Shown: in pieces, positions 7,042 through 14,643 of the stretch
How the letters are laid out: each line of letters opens with the position of its first letter
Position numbering within the stretch: position 1 is the stretch's first letter
Translations under genes and position numbers: made by a program
DNA from: Pseudomonadota bacterium
GTDB taxonomy: Bacteria > Myxococcota_A > Polyangia > Polyangiales > Polyangiaceae
Length of the DNA stretch: 19,730 bases
NCBI GenBank assembly: GCA_023460875.1
Contig: JAEWOQ010000187.1
Coordinates: 1-19,730, forward strand
Reading direction: 5' to 3'
The notes under the pieces: model-generated
Told to the model about the DNA's origin: nothing
Seen by the model: the letters and a program-made list of their open reading frames with translations, nothing else
Database searches by the model: none

Positions 7042-8560
7042 AGGCGGGAGGGAGCGCGTCCTGTCCCACGGAGACAGCCGGGGGGGCATGGCGAGGGGCG
7101 GAGTAGAGCCAGAAGTAGCCGCTCTGAGCCAGCAGCGCGCCGGGGATCGGGGCGCCGCGGTAGACCGCCTCGTGCAGCGGACGATCGCCGCACACGAGGA
7201 AGTATTGGTACCTGCGGCCCCGACGAGCGGGATAGTCGAACAGGTGGGGGGACCACTCCGCCGCCGGGGGCCAGCCGGAGCCCTGACCGGGGCGGTAGCG
7301 GATGACCTCGGGGAAGAACTCGGCGAAGGAGAAATCGACGATGGCTCGACGCTCCGCTTGCGCCCACTGACCGAAGTGGAGGAACGCCGGGCCACGCAGC
7401 TGGGGGGTCGCCTTGCCAAAGGCGAGGTAGGCGACCCGCGCCCCCGCGGGGATGAGCCCCGTCACCTCCGGAAACCCGGCGCTTTGGGCGGAGAAATGCC
7501 GGAAGGAGCGCAGGTTTGAGAGGTTGGAGAGCGCCGCCACGCTCACGGCCAGGGCGAGGCCGGCGACGCGGCGACGGCTCCAGGCGGCGCTCCACTGGCG
7601 GAGCGTGAGCAACAGGGTGGGGACGAGGAACACGGCGAAGCGCCAGGGGAGGTAGGTGGCGCTCATCACGCGATCGGGGCCGAGCAGGCAGAGCCCGAGG
7701 GTCGCGCCGACCGCTGCCCAGCCCGTTCGGCCGCGCTGGAAGCGCGCTCCGAGGAGGAAGGGGCTCGCGAGGAGGAGCAACCCCAGGAGAACGAGGCTGT
7801 CGTCCGGGCGGAGGCCGCCGACCACGCGAGCAGGTAGCGCTGCCAGCCGATCCCAGGACAGGTTCCACACCACCGATGCCTCGGCGCGGCCGGGGCCCCC
7901 CACCGTGCGCGCCAGCCACAGGAGCGCCAGGGGGAGCGGCGTGAGCAGCGCGCCGGTGCCCAACAGGCGGACGCGGCGCCTGACGCCACCCCGCAGCCAG
8001 GTGATGAGGCCTGCGGTGAGGGCGAGCCAGCCGAACACCAGCGCGTGCGCCACGAAGCAGGCGAGGGCCAGCGCGGCGGAGGCCAGCGCGCGGCGTGGCG
8101 CGCCGCTGTCGAGAAAGCGTAGATGGAGGGAGAGCCCCCACACGCCGAGGGGCGTCGCCACCACGAAGCCGAGAAATCCCCAGTGGAATGCGTAGCCCGG
8201 CGCGACCGCGAACACCGGGATCACCCACCAGGCGGGTGCCCGCACCGTGCGCAGCAGGTGACTCGTGGCGAGGGGCAGGGCGAGCAGCGCGAGCGACAGA
8301 GCCAGGCGCAGGCCCGTGCTCGAGCCGAACAGCGCGACCAAGGGGCCGGCGACGAGATAACTCCCGAGGTACGGGGTGAACAAGTTCAGCTCGAAGGCGG
8401 CGCGGTGGCTGGGCGTCCCCGCCAACCAGGCGAGGGCCGCGCTCACCTGCCCAGCGTGCTGAGGGAGGTCGATGAGCGGGGGATACGGCCCGATCCAGAG
8501 GGGCAAGACCAGGAGCGTCGACAGCAGCGTACAGAGGATGCGAAAGGCTGTGAGCTCCAT
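6974..8560 (-). CDS. Polytopic membrane protein, GT-C glycosyltransferase-like
   Basis: This 528-aa protein has about 10-11 hydrophobic segments between residues 5 and 350, then a soluble tail of about 180 residues. The first segment (about 5-23) is followed by a loop with the acidic motif LIDLPQHAGQ (Asp31, His35). An acidic residue in the first outer loop, many membrane helices and a C-terminal soluble domain are the layout of GT-C transferases that use polyprenyl-linked sugars, and of related uncharacterised membrane proteins. No finer signature is visible, so the transferase role is inference. It starts 37 bases after the S41 peptidase stop on the same strand and may be cotranscribed with it. 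Its C-terminal codons overlap the end of lysR. Confidence 0.8.
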   Translation of the reverse strand: MELTAFRILCTLLSTLLVLPLWIGPYPPLIDLPQHAGQVSAALAWLAGTPSHRAAFELNLFTPYLGSYLVAGPLVALFGSSTGLRLALSLALLALPLATSHLLRTVRAPAWWVIPVFAVAPGYAFHWGFLGFVVATPLGVWGLSLHLRFLDSGAPRRALASAALALACFVAHALVFGWLALTAGLITWLRGGVRRRVRLLGTGALLTPLPLALLWLARTVGGPGRAEASVVWNLSWDRLAALPARVVGGLRPDDSLVLLGLLLLASPFLLGARFQRGRTGWAAVGATLGLCLLGPDRVMSATYLPWRFAVFLVPTLLLTLRQWSAAWSRRRVAGLALAVSVAALSNLSNLRSFRHFSAQSAGFPEVTGLIPAGARVAYLAFGKATPQLRGPAFLHFGQWAQAERRAIVDFSFAEFFPEVIRYRPGQGSGWPPAAEWSPHLFDYPARRGRRYQYFLVCGDRPLHEAVYRGAPIPGALLAQSGYFWLYSAPRHAPPAVSVGQDALPPAFTTSAAPRTLAPQGTEDAPASR

Positions 8561-8597
8561 GCCAGGCCGTGCGCTGGCGCGCTCTGAGCCGGTCGCT

Positions 8598-10040
8598 TCA
8601 GCGCCGACTGAGCACGCCCGTCACGATCTGGTAACCGACGCTCAACGCGAAATCCTTACCCCCAGCCGGGTTGCGAGGCACGTCCCGCGCCACGCCGAGG
8701 CGGAGCTCCTGCTCGGCCCCGTCGAGGGGGGAGTCGGTGGCCGGCGTCGCCTCGGCCTCGCGCTCGGCCTCACCTCGCCCGGGGATGTGTCCCTCGAGAT
8801 CCCGCTCGCGGATCACCTGGTAGAGCTTCGTCGGGACATAGCCTGGCTCCACGAGCACGTCGGGCTCCACGCCGTGGGCCTGGATGGCTTGGCCCTTGGG
8901 CGTGAAGTACAGGGCGGTGGTGAGCTTGAGGCCGGCGCCGTCGGGCAGGTCGAGGATGGTCTGCACCGAGCCCTTCCCGAAGCTCCGGGTGCCGACGACG
9001 TGGCCGCGGCGGTTGTCCTTGAGGGCGCCGGCGACGAGCTCCGCGGCGCTGGCGCTGAACTCGTTGATGAGCACCACCAGGGGGCCTCGGGTCAGCGCGC
9101 CAAAATAGCTGGCGCGGGCCTCTCGCAGGATACGACCGCGGTGCCGCGTCGAGAAGATGACGCCGCCGCTCAAGAACTCGTCGGCGACGGCCGTCGCCTC
9201 GTGGACGAGGCCGCCGGGGTTGTTGCGCAAGTCGAGCACCACGCCCGCGAGCCCGCCGCTCGCCTTGCGCCGGAGCTCCCCCACCTGCTCGACCAGATCC
9301 CGGTGGGTCCCTTGCTGAAAGCTCTTGATGCGGATGTAGGCCACGTCGCCGTCGAGGAGCTTCGTGGCGACGCTCGCGACGAAGATCACCTCTCGCCTCA
9401 TCCGCAGCTGCAGGGGGCTGTCTTCGCCATCACGACGGATCGTCAGCTCCACCTCGGTGCCCACCTCGCCTCGCATCTGCTTTACCAGCGCGTCGGGCCG
9501 CCTGCCGCGCACCGGCTGTCCGTCGATCGACACGATGCGGTCTCCGGGCCGAATTCCCGCTCGATCCGCCGGCGAGCCTTCGACGGGGGCGATGACGGTC
9601 ACGCGACCGTCCTCGAAGTCCACTTCGACGCCGATCCCCCCGAAGCGCCCCTCCGTATCCGCCTGGAAAATCGCGAAGTCCTGGGCTGCCAGGTACGCCG
9701 AGTGCGGATCGAGGGCCCCGACCATGCCCCGCAGCGCGCCCTCCAGGAGCACCGAGCGCTCCGGCGGCTGGTAGTACTCGTTCTCGACGGTGACGAGCAC
9801 TCGCCCCAGCTGGTCCAGCAACCGGTAGGGATCTGGGCGCTCGGGGCCTGCTGGAGAGCCGGCGGCGTCCCCTCCAGGGGGCTGCGCCGCCGCGGGGAGC
9901 GCCATCGCTAGCGTCAGCGTGGCGAAGGCCGCGGCGGAGAGGCGCCTCGAGGCCGGCGCCCTCCCCCGACCCTCAGCGGTGATTCCGCGGGCAGCTCGAG
10001 ACCGGGCGGGGCGTCGTGAGGAGTCGCTGAGGGGCACCAC
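8598..10040 (-). CDS. S41 carboxyl-terminal processing peptidase (CtpA/Prc family), secreted
   Basis: Ctp proteases use a Ser-Lys dyad in the envelope to trim or degrade proteins from the C-terminus. Here a hydrophobic segment ending ALPAAAQP (about 36-54) follows a long arginine-rich N-region, consistent with an uncleaved anchor or signal peptide. The family helix DPHSAYL is at 111-117 and a PDZ domain spans about 132-215 (GGIGVEV, SPADRAGIRPGDRIVSIDG). The S41 core contains VVLDLRNNPGG, the serine motif FSASAAE (Ser331) and SFGKGSVQ (Lys356); the 25-residue Ser-Lys spacing matches D1-type Ctp enzymes. The start is the first of two tandem GTG codons, supported by GGAGG nine bases upstream. 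The 480-aa length is normal. The protein is intact and divergent from the ribbon-helix-helix gene. Its substrate cannot be told. Confidence 0.94.
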   Translation of the reverse strand: MVPLSDSSRRPARSRAARGITAEGRGRAPASRRLSAAAFATLTLAMALPAAAQPPGGDAAGSPAGPERPDPYRLLDQLGRVLVTVENEYYQPPERSVLLEGALRGMVGALDPHSAYLAAQDFAIFQADTEGRFGGIGVEVDFEDGRVTVIAPVEGSPADRAGIRPGDRIVSIDGQPVRGRRPDALVKQMRGEVGTEVELTIRRDGEDSPLQLRMRREVIFVASVATKLLDGDVAYIRIKSFQQGTHRDLVEQVGELRRKASGGLAGVVLDLRNNPGGLVHEATAVADEFLSGGVIFSTRHRGRILREARASYFGALTRGPLVVLINEFSASAAELVAGALKDNRRGHVVGTRSFGKGSVQTILDLPDGAGLKLTTALYFTPKGQAIQAHGVEPDVLVEPGYVPTKLYQVIRERDLEGHIPGRGEAEREAEATPATDSPLDGAEQELRLGVARDVPRNPAGGKDFALSVGYQIVTGVLSRR

Positions 10041-10049
10041 TTAGATATG

Positions 10050-10054
10050 CCTCC
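10050..10054 (-). promoter_or_regulatory. Shine-Dalgarno of the S41 peptidase gene
   Basis: GGAGG on the minus strand, nine bases before the tandem GTG codons at 10040. It fixes the translation start despite the unusually long, arginine-rich region before the hydrophobic signal segment. Confidence 0.7.
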
Positions 10055-10163
10055 GGCAGGTCCGTCGAAGCAAGGCAGCGCCCCGCGTCTTTCTCCGGCC
10101 ACCAACCCATGTGGGCTGAGCGGTAGCGGTGCCCCGCCTCATCACGGCTTGGTCACGGGGCCA

Positions 10164-10192
10164 TTGCTATCGCGGGAGCGATTCAATAGGCT
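10164..10192 (+). promoter_or_regulatory. Weak candidate promoter for the ribbon-helix-helix gene
   Basis: TTGCTA (10164-10169) and TAGGCT (10187-10192) are 17 bases apart, matching the sigma-70 hexamers at 4 and 3 positions. An imperfect inverted repeat (ATCGC at 10169-10173, GCGAT at 10178-10182) lies between them, where a repressor could act. A transcript from here would carry the hairpin at 10215-10234 in a leader of roughly 58 bases. The match is weak. Confidence 0.3.
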
Positions 10193-10214
10193 GTGGCACT
10201 GAAAGCGTAAAAGC

Positions 10215-10234
10215 GCGCTGTCTCCGGACAGCGC
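10215..10234 (+). promoter_or_regulatory. 8-bp perfect stem with four-base loop in the leader of the ribbon-helix-helix gene
   Basis: The arms GCGCTGTC (10215-10222) and GACAGCGC (10227-10234) are exact reverse complements around TCCG. The element ends 22 bases before the GTG start. No U-run follows, so it is not a normal intrinsic terminator. Ribbon-helix-helix proteins commonly bind short inverted repeats upstream of their own genes, so an operator is plausible; an RNA hairpin affecting translation or stability is the alternative. Confidence 0.6.
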
Positions 10235-10256
10235 CACACAAGCGAGAGGTTAGTGC

Positions 10257-10475
10257 GTGGCCGACGAGACGACGACCCGTAGTGGAAGCGATAAGCGGAA
10301 GCAGAGTCTTTATTTTCCAGAGACCATGCTTCAGGAAATCAAGGACGAGGCCGCGCGGCTGGATCGGTCCCTGTCCTGGGTCGTTCAGCGTGCGTGGAAG
10401 CTCGCTCGCCTGGAGATCAAGAAGATTCCCAGTGTCAACGACGTAGCGGACGACGAAGAGACCGAAGGAACCTGA
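10257..10475 (+). CDS. Small ribbon-helix-helix (CopG/Arc-like) protein, TIGR04563-like
   Basis: This 72-aa protein starts at GTG with GAGAGG seven bases upstream. After a polar leader it reads KRKQSLYFPETMLQEIKDEA, a beta strand with alternating side chains plus the first helix of a ribbon-helix-helix fold. RLDRSLSWVVQRAWKLARLEI then forms the second helix, and an acidic tail follows. The pattern (QSLYFPE, then DRSLSWVVQ and AWKLA) matches my memory of the family named TIGR04563, found mainly in myxobacteria. These are presumed DNA-binding proteins of unknown role. No toxin partner is adjacent: the next gene, 41 bases on, is an alpha/beta hydrolase, which makes a type II antitoxin unlikely. 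Its leader contains a strong inverted repeat that could be its own target. Confidence 0.82.
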   Translation: MADETTTRSGSDKRKQSLYFPETMLQEIKDEAARLDRSLSWVVQRAWKLARLEIKKIPSVNDVADDEETEGT

Positions 10476-10516
10476 GCCCTGTTGCGGGACTCGGAGTTGG
10501 TCGTTGAGACCAGCAC

Positions 10517-11509
10517 GTGAGCACGAGTGCTTTGATGAGTCACGCCGGGCCACCGCCCGACGCAGCGCGCCCGAGCGTCGAGTCCTTCGCTTCGGCGGAG
10601 GACGGGACGCGGCTCTACGTCCGACGGCGTCGGCTCGAGCGTGACGCGCCCTCCAGCCCAGCGGTCCCCAATCCAGCGCCCACGAGTCAGGAGCCTGTCG
10701 CGGTCGTCGAAGCGGCTACGGCGCTGCTCTGCGACGGCCTGGTCTGCGACGGGTTGATCTACAAGTACCTGTGGGTCGATCTGGCGACGCATTTGGCCGT
10801 CGCCCATTTCAACTACCGCGGTCACGGGCGCAGCGAGGCCCCCCGGGATCGGGAGCGCATCGACGTGCCCGCCCTCGCGGGCGACGTGCACGCCGTGCGT
10901 GCGCACCTCGGCGGACCCCCCGTGGTGTTGGTGGGGCACTCCCTCGGCACCCAGGTGGCCCTCGAAGCCTATCGAGCGCGCCCGGACGCGGTGCGCGCGT
11001 TGGTGCTGATCTGCGGCAGCTTCGGGCGGGTGACCCATACCTTCAAGGGGTCCGACATCCTCGCGAGCGTGCTGCCAGGGCTGATGGACTTCGCCGTCAA
11101 GCACCCGAAGTTGGTCCGCGCCGTGTGGGGACGGATGCCGATCAAGACGGCGGTGCGCCTCGCCCAGCTGGTGGGTGACATCGATCGACGGGTGCGACCC
11201 GAGGACGTGGAGCCTTACTTCCGTCACGTCGCGGATTTCGATTTCGAGCTCTTCTTGCGGATGCTGTCCCACGCGGGCGAGCACTCCGCGCAGGATCTGC
11301 TGAAGAGCGTGCAGGTCCCCGCCCTGGTCATCGGGGCCGAGAACGACACCTTCACGCCGCCCGCGCTCTCGGAGGCGATGGCCGAGTCCCTGCCCCGGGG
11401 TGAGCTGTTTATGGTGCCGGGCGCGACGCACGTGGCCCCGCTCGAGCACCCGCACCTCATCACCGAGCGGATCACGAAGTTCCTGGAGGACCACCGCCTG
11501 CTGGGGTGA
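10517..11509 (+). CDS. Alpha/beta hydrolase
   Basis: This 330-aa enzyme has the complete alpha/beta hydrolase triad: nucleophile Ser142 in GHSLG, acid Asp277 in GAENDTF, and His305 in GATHVAPLEH. The oxyanion strand region reads LLCDGLVCDGLIYKYL, and NYRGHGRSE (99-107) is the usual motif before the nucleophile. A lid-like insert lies at about 170-255. There is no signal peptide, so it is cytoplasmic. Such proteins cleave esters, lactones or similar bonds; the substrate cannot be read from sequence. The GTG at 10517 is used here; an in-frame ATG six codons later (10535) is possible and neither has a good ribosome site. It is co-directional with the ribbon-helix-helix gene (41-base gap) and the histidine kinase (46-base gap). 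Confidence 0.9.
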   Translation: MSTSALMSHAGPPPDAARPSVESFASAEDGTRLYVRRRRLERDAPSSPAVPNPAPTSQEPVAVVEAATALLCDGLVCDGLIYKYLWVDLATHLAVAHFNYRGHGRSEAPRDRERIDVPALAGDVHAVRAHLGGPPVVLVGHSLGTQVALEAYRARPDAVRALVLICGSFGRVTHTFKGSDILASVLPGLMDFAVKHPKLVRAVWGRMPIKTAVRLAQLVGDIDRRVRPEDVEPYFRHVADFDFELFLRMLSHAGEHSAQDLLKSVQVPALVIGAENDTFTPPALSEAMAESLPRGELFMVPGATHVAPLEHPHLITERITKFLEDHRLLG

Positions 11510-11555
11510 TCCCGGCAGGTCTCGGAGGGCCCGGCGGAGGGGCAAGAGGGGGAGC

Positions 11556-12263
11556 GTGGTGGACGGTTTGGCTTCGGCGGAGGTGGGGGAGCTGTTGCGC
11601 CTGTTGGCGCACGACCTACGCAACCCGCTCTCTGCCGTGGACAGCAACGTGAGCTTCCTCGAAGCTGAGCTCGAGCCCCGCTCGGCGCTCGCCCGGGAGT
11701 CTCTGGACGATCTGAAGCTCTCTTGCGATGGCCTCGCCCGCATCGTCGACAGCGTCGAGGTGCTGGGTCGCTTTCTGCAGGGGCAGGTGGCGGAGGAGAG
11801 GCGCCCCGCTCCGCTCCACGTGCTGCTCGGGGAGGCGGTGGAGGTCAGCCGATCCCACGCCAGGAGCCACGGCGTCGAGATCGCCGTCACCGACGATTGC
11901 ACGAGCCGGGCGCTCGACGTGGTCGTCGGTCGTGAATCGTTCACGAGGGCCGTGCGGGCCCTGTTGCAAAACTCGATTCAGCACGGGCCCCAGGGGAGCC
12001 AGGTGACCCTGGGGCTGCGGGAGCAGCAGGAGCACGTGGTCGTGGTCGTGTCGGACACGGGGGCGCCCCTCGAGGCGGATATGCGCGAGGGGGCGTTCAC
12101 GGCGGCGGGGCAGCTGCGGGCCAAGCGTCGCGGCGGGGGGCGCTACAGCGCGGGGCTCGGTTTGTTCTGCGCGCGGATCTGCGCGGACGCGGCGGGCGTC
12201 CGAGTGCGGGCGTCGACGTCGAGCAGCGGCAACGCGTTCGAGCTCGTCGCGCCGCGGGCCTGA
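11556..12263 (+). CDS. Minimal soluble histidine kinase without sensor domain
   Basis: This protein of about 235 aa consists almost only of HisKA and HATPase_c. The H-box LLAHDLRNPLSAV puts the phospho-acceptor at His19, nearly at the N-terminus. The N-box is LLQNSIQHG, the G1 box is VVSDTGAPL and the G2 box is AGLGLFCARICADAAG. No membrane segment or PAS/GAF domain is present. The start is placed at GTG 11556 (followed by a second GTG), with a purine-rich AGAGGGGGAG directly upstream. The open frame continues further 5' but overlaps the hydrolase gene and looks non-coding there. No response regulator is adjacent, so it is an orphan kinase, probably recruited through another protein. It ends 13 bases from the stop of the convergent lipoprotein gene. 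Confidence 0.88.
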   Translation: MVDGLASAEVGELLRLLAHDLRNPLSAVDSNVSFLEAELEPRSALARESLDDLKLSCDGLARIVDSVEVLGRFLQGQVAEERRPAPLHVLLGEAVEVSRSHARSHGVEIAVTDDCTSRALDVVVGRESFTRAVRALLQNSIQHGPQGSQVTLGLREQQEHVVVVVSDTGAPLEADMREGAFTAAGQLRAKRRGGGRYSAGLGLFCARICADAAGVRVRASTSSSGNAFELVAPRA

Positions 12264-12276
12264 GCCAGCGGCGTTC

Positions 12277-13449
12277 TCAGGGTTGGAAGATGGCGACGGT
12301 CTCTGGCTCGCGGAAGAGCAGCTTCCCAGTCTCGCCGGGGCACCCCCAGCAGTTGCTGAAATGCAGGCGGGGGCGGATCGAGTCGCTGTAGGCGAGCGCG
12401 ATGGGGCCAGGCTCGTCTCGCATCACGAAGCTGGCCGCGAGGCGGTGCTCGTCATCGTTCACCACATGGTAGGCGAGGACGAAGGAGGTGCGCTTTCCGG
12501 AGCGCGCCGTGACGACGAGGAAGTGGGCCCCCCGCGCCGGGTTCCAGCGCAAGGCCTGCACCGTGAAGAGGAAGCCCTTACGGTCGCCCGGGCCTCGAGC
12601 CACCACGGTGTTCGCGGCCTCGGGCTCACGGAAGAGCACCACGTCTCGAGCGAGGGGCTCTGTGCGGGGATCGAGTTCGAGGAGCCGTGTCACCTGCTCC
12701 GCGGTGAGCGCGACCTTCTCGAAGGCCGTCTTGTCGAGGGTGGGCTCTTTGAACTTCAGCCCGTTGGGGGCGCCGTAACAGCAGCGGAACCCGATGTCCT
12801 CGCGGGAGACCTCCTCGAGGGTGACGCGTCGAGCGCAGCGTCGCTCCACCCCTGAGGCGTCCGCCGGCGCGCCGCGCACCACTGGACCCGCGGGCTTCGT
12901 CTCGCCGCGGGGAGGGACCAGATCGCTCGAGGTCCATTCGAGCAGGGAGCCCATGGAGAGCACCTCGAAGGCGTTGGGGCAGGTCTTGGGGTTGTCCTCG
13001 CAGGCTGTGTTCCACTCGGGGCCGGTGGCGTAAGTGCTGCTCTCGGGACCCTTGCAGGCTCGCTCCCACTCCAGCTCCGTGCAGAGCCGACCGTCCCGCT
13101 CGGCGCAGAGGCGCACGGCGGTCTCCCGCTTGACGCCCAGCCGCGGCGGCTCGGCCGGATCGTTGGGATAGGGCAGACGATCGATCCGGAACGGGCCCAG
13201 CTGGAGGGTCGTCTCCCGGGGCTCGATGGCCGGGCGCCGCCCCTCGTCACCGGGGCGGCTGCCAGCGCGGAACGAGCCTACCGGGATGTGGGAGCTCTCA
13301 CCGGCTGACAGGCGAGGAGCGGAGGGGGGGCTCGCGGCCTGGACGGTGGCGGGTGCGTCTTGCTGCTCGGCCTCGGTCTCGTCCCGCTCTTCACAGGCGA
13401 CGGAGAGCGCGAGCAGGGCCAGCCCAAAGGGCGCTCGCTTCCAGAGCAT
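12277..13449 (-). CDS. Lipoprotein with SUMF1/formylglycine-generating-enzyme-like domain
   Basis: This 390-aa protein starts with a lipoprotein signal: KRAPFGLALLALSVAC, predicted lipidated Cys19. A flexible linker follows (20-52). Residues about 54-226 look like a reduced FGE-sulfatase (SUMF1) domain: HIPVGSFRAGS at the front, AVRLCAERDGRLCTELEWERACKG, GSLLEWTSSD and DIGFRCCYG at the end. The usual arginine-rich RGGSF-type strand is degenerate (VVRGAPAD). Catalytic formylglycine activity is doubtful; many bacterial copies act as binding or structural domains. Residues 240-390 form a separate C-terminal region I do not recognise, with a paired Cys motif (NCWGCPG). It is expected in the inner or outer membrane facing the periplasm. 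It is convergent with the kinase gene and divergent, by 76 bases, from the next operon. Confidence 0.8.
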   Translation of the reverse strand: MLWKRAPFGLALLALSVACEERDETEAEQQDAPATVQAASPPSAPRLSAGESSHIPVGSFRAGSRPGDEGRRPAIEPRETTLQLGPFRIDRLPYPNDPAEPPRLGVKRETAVRLCAERDGRLCTELEWERACKGPESSTYATGPEWNTACEDNPKTCPNAFEVLSMGSLLEWTSSDLVPPRGETKPAGPVVRGAPADASGVERRCARRVTLEEVSREDIGFRCCYGAPNGLKFKEPTLDKTAFEKVALTAEQVTRLLELDPRTEPLARDVVLFREPEAANTVVARGPGDRKGFLFTVQALRWNPARGAHFLVVTARSGKRTSFVLAYHVVNDDEHRLAASFVMRDEPGPIALAYSDSIRPRLHFSNCWGCPGETGKLLFREPETVAIFQP

Positions 13450-13525
13450 GGCCGGAGCCTGCCTGGCTCAGGGGCCCAGGTGCAAGGTGCGCCCTTTCCT
13501 GGCCTGATGCTAGGCTTGCTCGACC

Positions 13526-13783
13526 ATGGCGCACCCCCTCGCCCAGTACTTGGCCCCCCTCATGGACCAGGATCTCGATGGGCTTCGTGCCATCGTTGCA
13601 CGGTGGGTCGTCGAGGCCCCGTCCGAGATGGAGCGGAATCGGTACCGACTGTTTGGTGCGGAGCTCGGCGCCGTGCAGCGGCGCATTCAGGCACGCTCCA
13701 CGCCGCCCACCCACGAAGAGATTGAAATCGCGCTCCTCGCCGTGCTGGCCATCTCTGGTCGCCAGGTGGCGGCCGCTGGCTGA
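13526..13783 (+). CDS. Small hypothetical protein (85 aa), first gene of the slyD-htrA cluster
   Basis: I do not recognise this protein. It is predicted mostly helical (LAQYLAPLMDQDLDGLRAIVARWV, then EIEIALLAVLAISGRQVAA), without cysteines, signal peptide or clear membrane span. The ATG at 13526 lacks an obvious Shine-Dalgarno. Support for it being real comes from its position between the divergent lipoprotein gene and slyD, only 25 bases before slyD on the same strand, and from a composition that looks protein-like rather than like a shadow frame. It could be a small cytoplasmic adaptor. Confidence 0.6.
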   Translation: MAHPLAQYLAPLMDQDLDGLRAIVARWVVEAPSEMERNRYRLFGAELGAVQRRIQARSTPPTHEEIEIALLAVLAISGRQVAAAG

Positions 13784-13808
13784 GCCGCGTTCGAACCATC
13801 ATTTTGCC

Positions 13809-14435
13809 ATGAGCAGTGAGTACCAGATTGGGCCCGACACCTTCGTGGCCTTGGATTTCACCGTCTTCGACGGGGAGGGCGAAGCGGTGAGCGGCGCCGA
13901 CCGCCTGGGCTTCGTCTTCGGACGAGGTCAGCTCTTTCCCGCCCTGGAGCAGGCCATCGATGGCCGCGGCGTTGGGGACCGCGGGGCCGTGATCTTGGGC
14001 CCGCGGGACGCCTACGGGGAGCGGGACCCTCAGGCGATCCTCGAGGTAGATCGAGCCGAGTTCCCTCAGGAGGTGGCTCCAGGCGATCGTTTCGAGGTGG
14101 AGAACGACGCCGGCGCGGTGCTCGTCCTGAAGGTCCTCGACGTCAGCCCGGATACGGTGCACGTCGACTTGAATCACCCCTTGGCGGGCCAGGAGGTCCG
14201 CGTCGAGTTCGAGGTGACCGAGGTGCGCCCGGCCTCCGCGGAAGAGCTCGCCGCGGCGGACGCCGCTCTGGAGACCGTTCAGGAGCACGGCGCCGCCCCC
14301 ACCCCGAGCGGGACGCCCGTCGCGGCTCCCGTGATTCCCCTCGAGCGCTTGCTTCGGGGGCGGCCCCGGGGCTACGAGAGGGACCCCGCGGGCGCCACCC
14401 CCGCCACCCAGCCTGGAGACAGCGATGAGCATTAA
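13809..14435 (+). CDS. SlyD-like FKBP-type peptidyl-prolyl cis-trans isomerase
   Basis: This 208-aa protein catalyses prolyl isomerisation and assists folding. The layout is SlyD-type: an FKBP half (FVFGRGQLFPALEQAIDG, 35-52), an insert-in-flap chaperone segment (about 68-120, with AILEVDRAEFP), and the return FKBP strand with VDLNHPLAGQEVRVEFEV (119-136). The His- and Cys-rich metal tail of E. coli SlyD is absent. Instead a Pro/Ala/Arg-rich tail of about 65 residues follows, probably disordered. No signal peptide, so cytoplasmic. The ATG at 13809 begins just before the first FKBP strand; the longer frame upstream overlaps the 85-aa gene and is not coding. Its last 11 bases overlap the start of the next small gene. 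Confidence 0.92.
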   Translation: MSSEYQIGPDTFVALDFTVFDGEGEAVSGADRLGFVFGRGQLFPALEQAIDGRGVGDRGAVILGPRDAYGERDPQAILEVDRAEFPQEVAPGDRFEVENDAGAVLVLKVLDVSPDTVHVDLNHPLAGQEVRVEFEVTEVRPASAEELAAADAALETVQEHGAAPTPSGTPVAAPVIPLERLLRGRPRGYERDPAGATPATQPGDSDEH

Positions 14436-14643
14436 CGAACTCTTCAAATACGACGTACGTATCCGCGAACGCATGCTCGAGCGGCGGCAGCTCACGGAGA
14501 GTGAGCTCGCGAGCTACCTCGAGGGTCTCCGAGACGTCGAGGGCGAGGCCAGCTCCGTGTCCGTCTCGCTGCCTGAGCCGGCCGACGCCGAGTCGGACGA
14601 GGCCGGCGATGACGCCGCGCCCAAGTCGACGGAGATCCCGTGA
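14425..14643 (+). CDS. Small hypothetical protein (72 aa) between slyD and the DUF1844 gene
   Basis: I do not recognise a named family. The N-terminal half (SINELFKYDVRIRERMLERR, then LTESELASYLEGLRD) is charged and helical; the second half is acidic, Pro/Ser-rich and probably disordered. The ATG is preceded by GGAG six bases upstream. The gene overlaps slyD by 11 bases, and its TGA overlaps the following GTG start by four bases (GTGA), so all three are likely translated in a coupled way. Such tight packing is the main evidence that it is a real gene. Confidence 0.75.
   Translation: MSINELFKYDVRIRERMLERRQLTESELASYLEGLRDVEGEASSVSVSLPEPADAESDEAGDDAAPKSTEIP

Noticed and set aside
6549..8228. 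559-codon minus-strand frame overlapping the membrane protein and lysR
   Set aside because: Translation is Arg/Pro-rich with no membrane segments or motifs. The other frame on the same strand gives a regular polytopic membrane protein.
8472..9911. 479-codon plus-strand frame opposite the S41 peptidase
   Set aside because: It is antisense to a peptidase with intact Ser-Lys dyad and PDZ, and its own translation shows no domain.
8598..10040. Twin-arginine (Tat) signal on the S41 peptidase
   Set aside because: Paired arginines precede the hydrophobic segment (ASRRLSAAAF), but the FLK part of the Tat motif is missing, so ordinary Sec export is more likely.
10257..11509. Toxin-antitoxin pair (ribbon-helix-helix plus next gene)
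   Set aside because: The neighbour is an alpha/beta hydrolase with a complete catalytic triad, not a toxin family, and the gap is 41 bases rather than an overlap.
11400..11555. Longer N-terminus for the small histidine kinase
   Set aside because: The extra 52 residues are Arg/Ser/Trp-rich, overlap the end of the hydrolase gene and resemble no sensor domain. GTG 11556 with a purine-rich site upstream is better.
10385..11944. 519-codon minus-strand frame across the hydrolase and kinase genes
   Set aside because: It runs antisense to three genes with recognised motifs and is compositionally a shadow frame.
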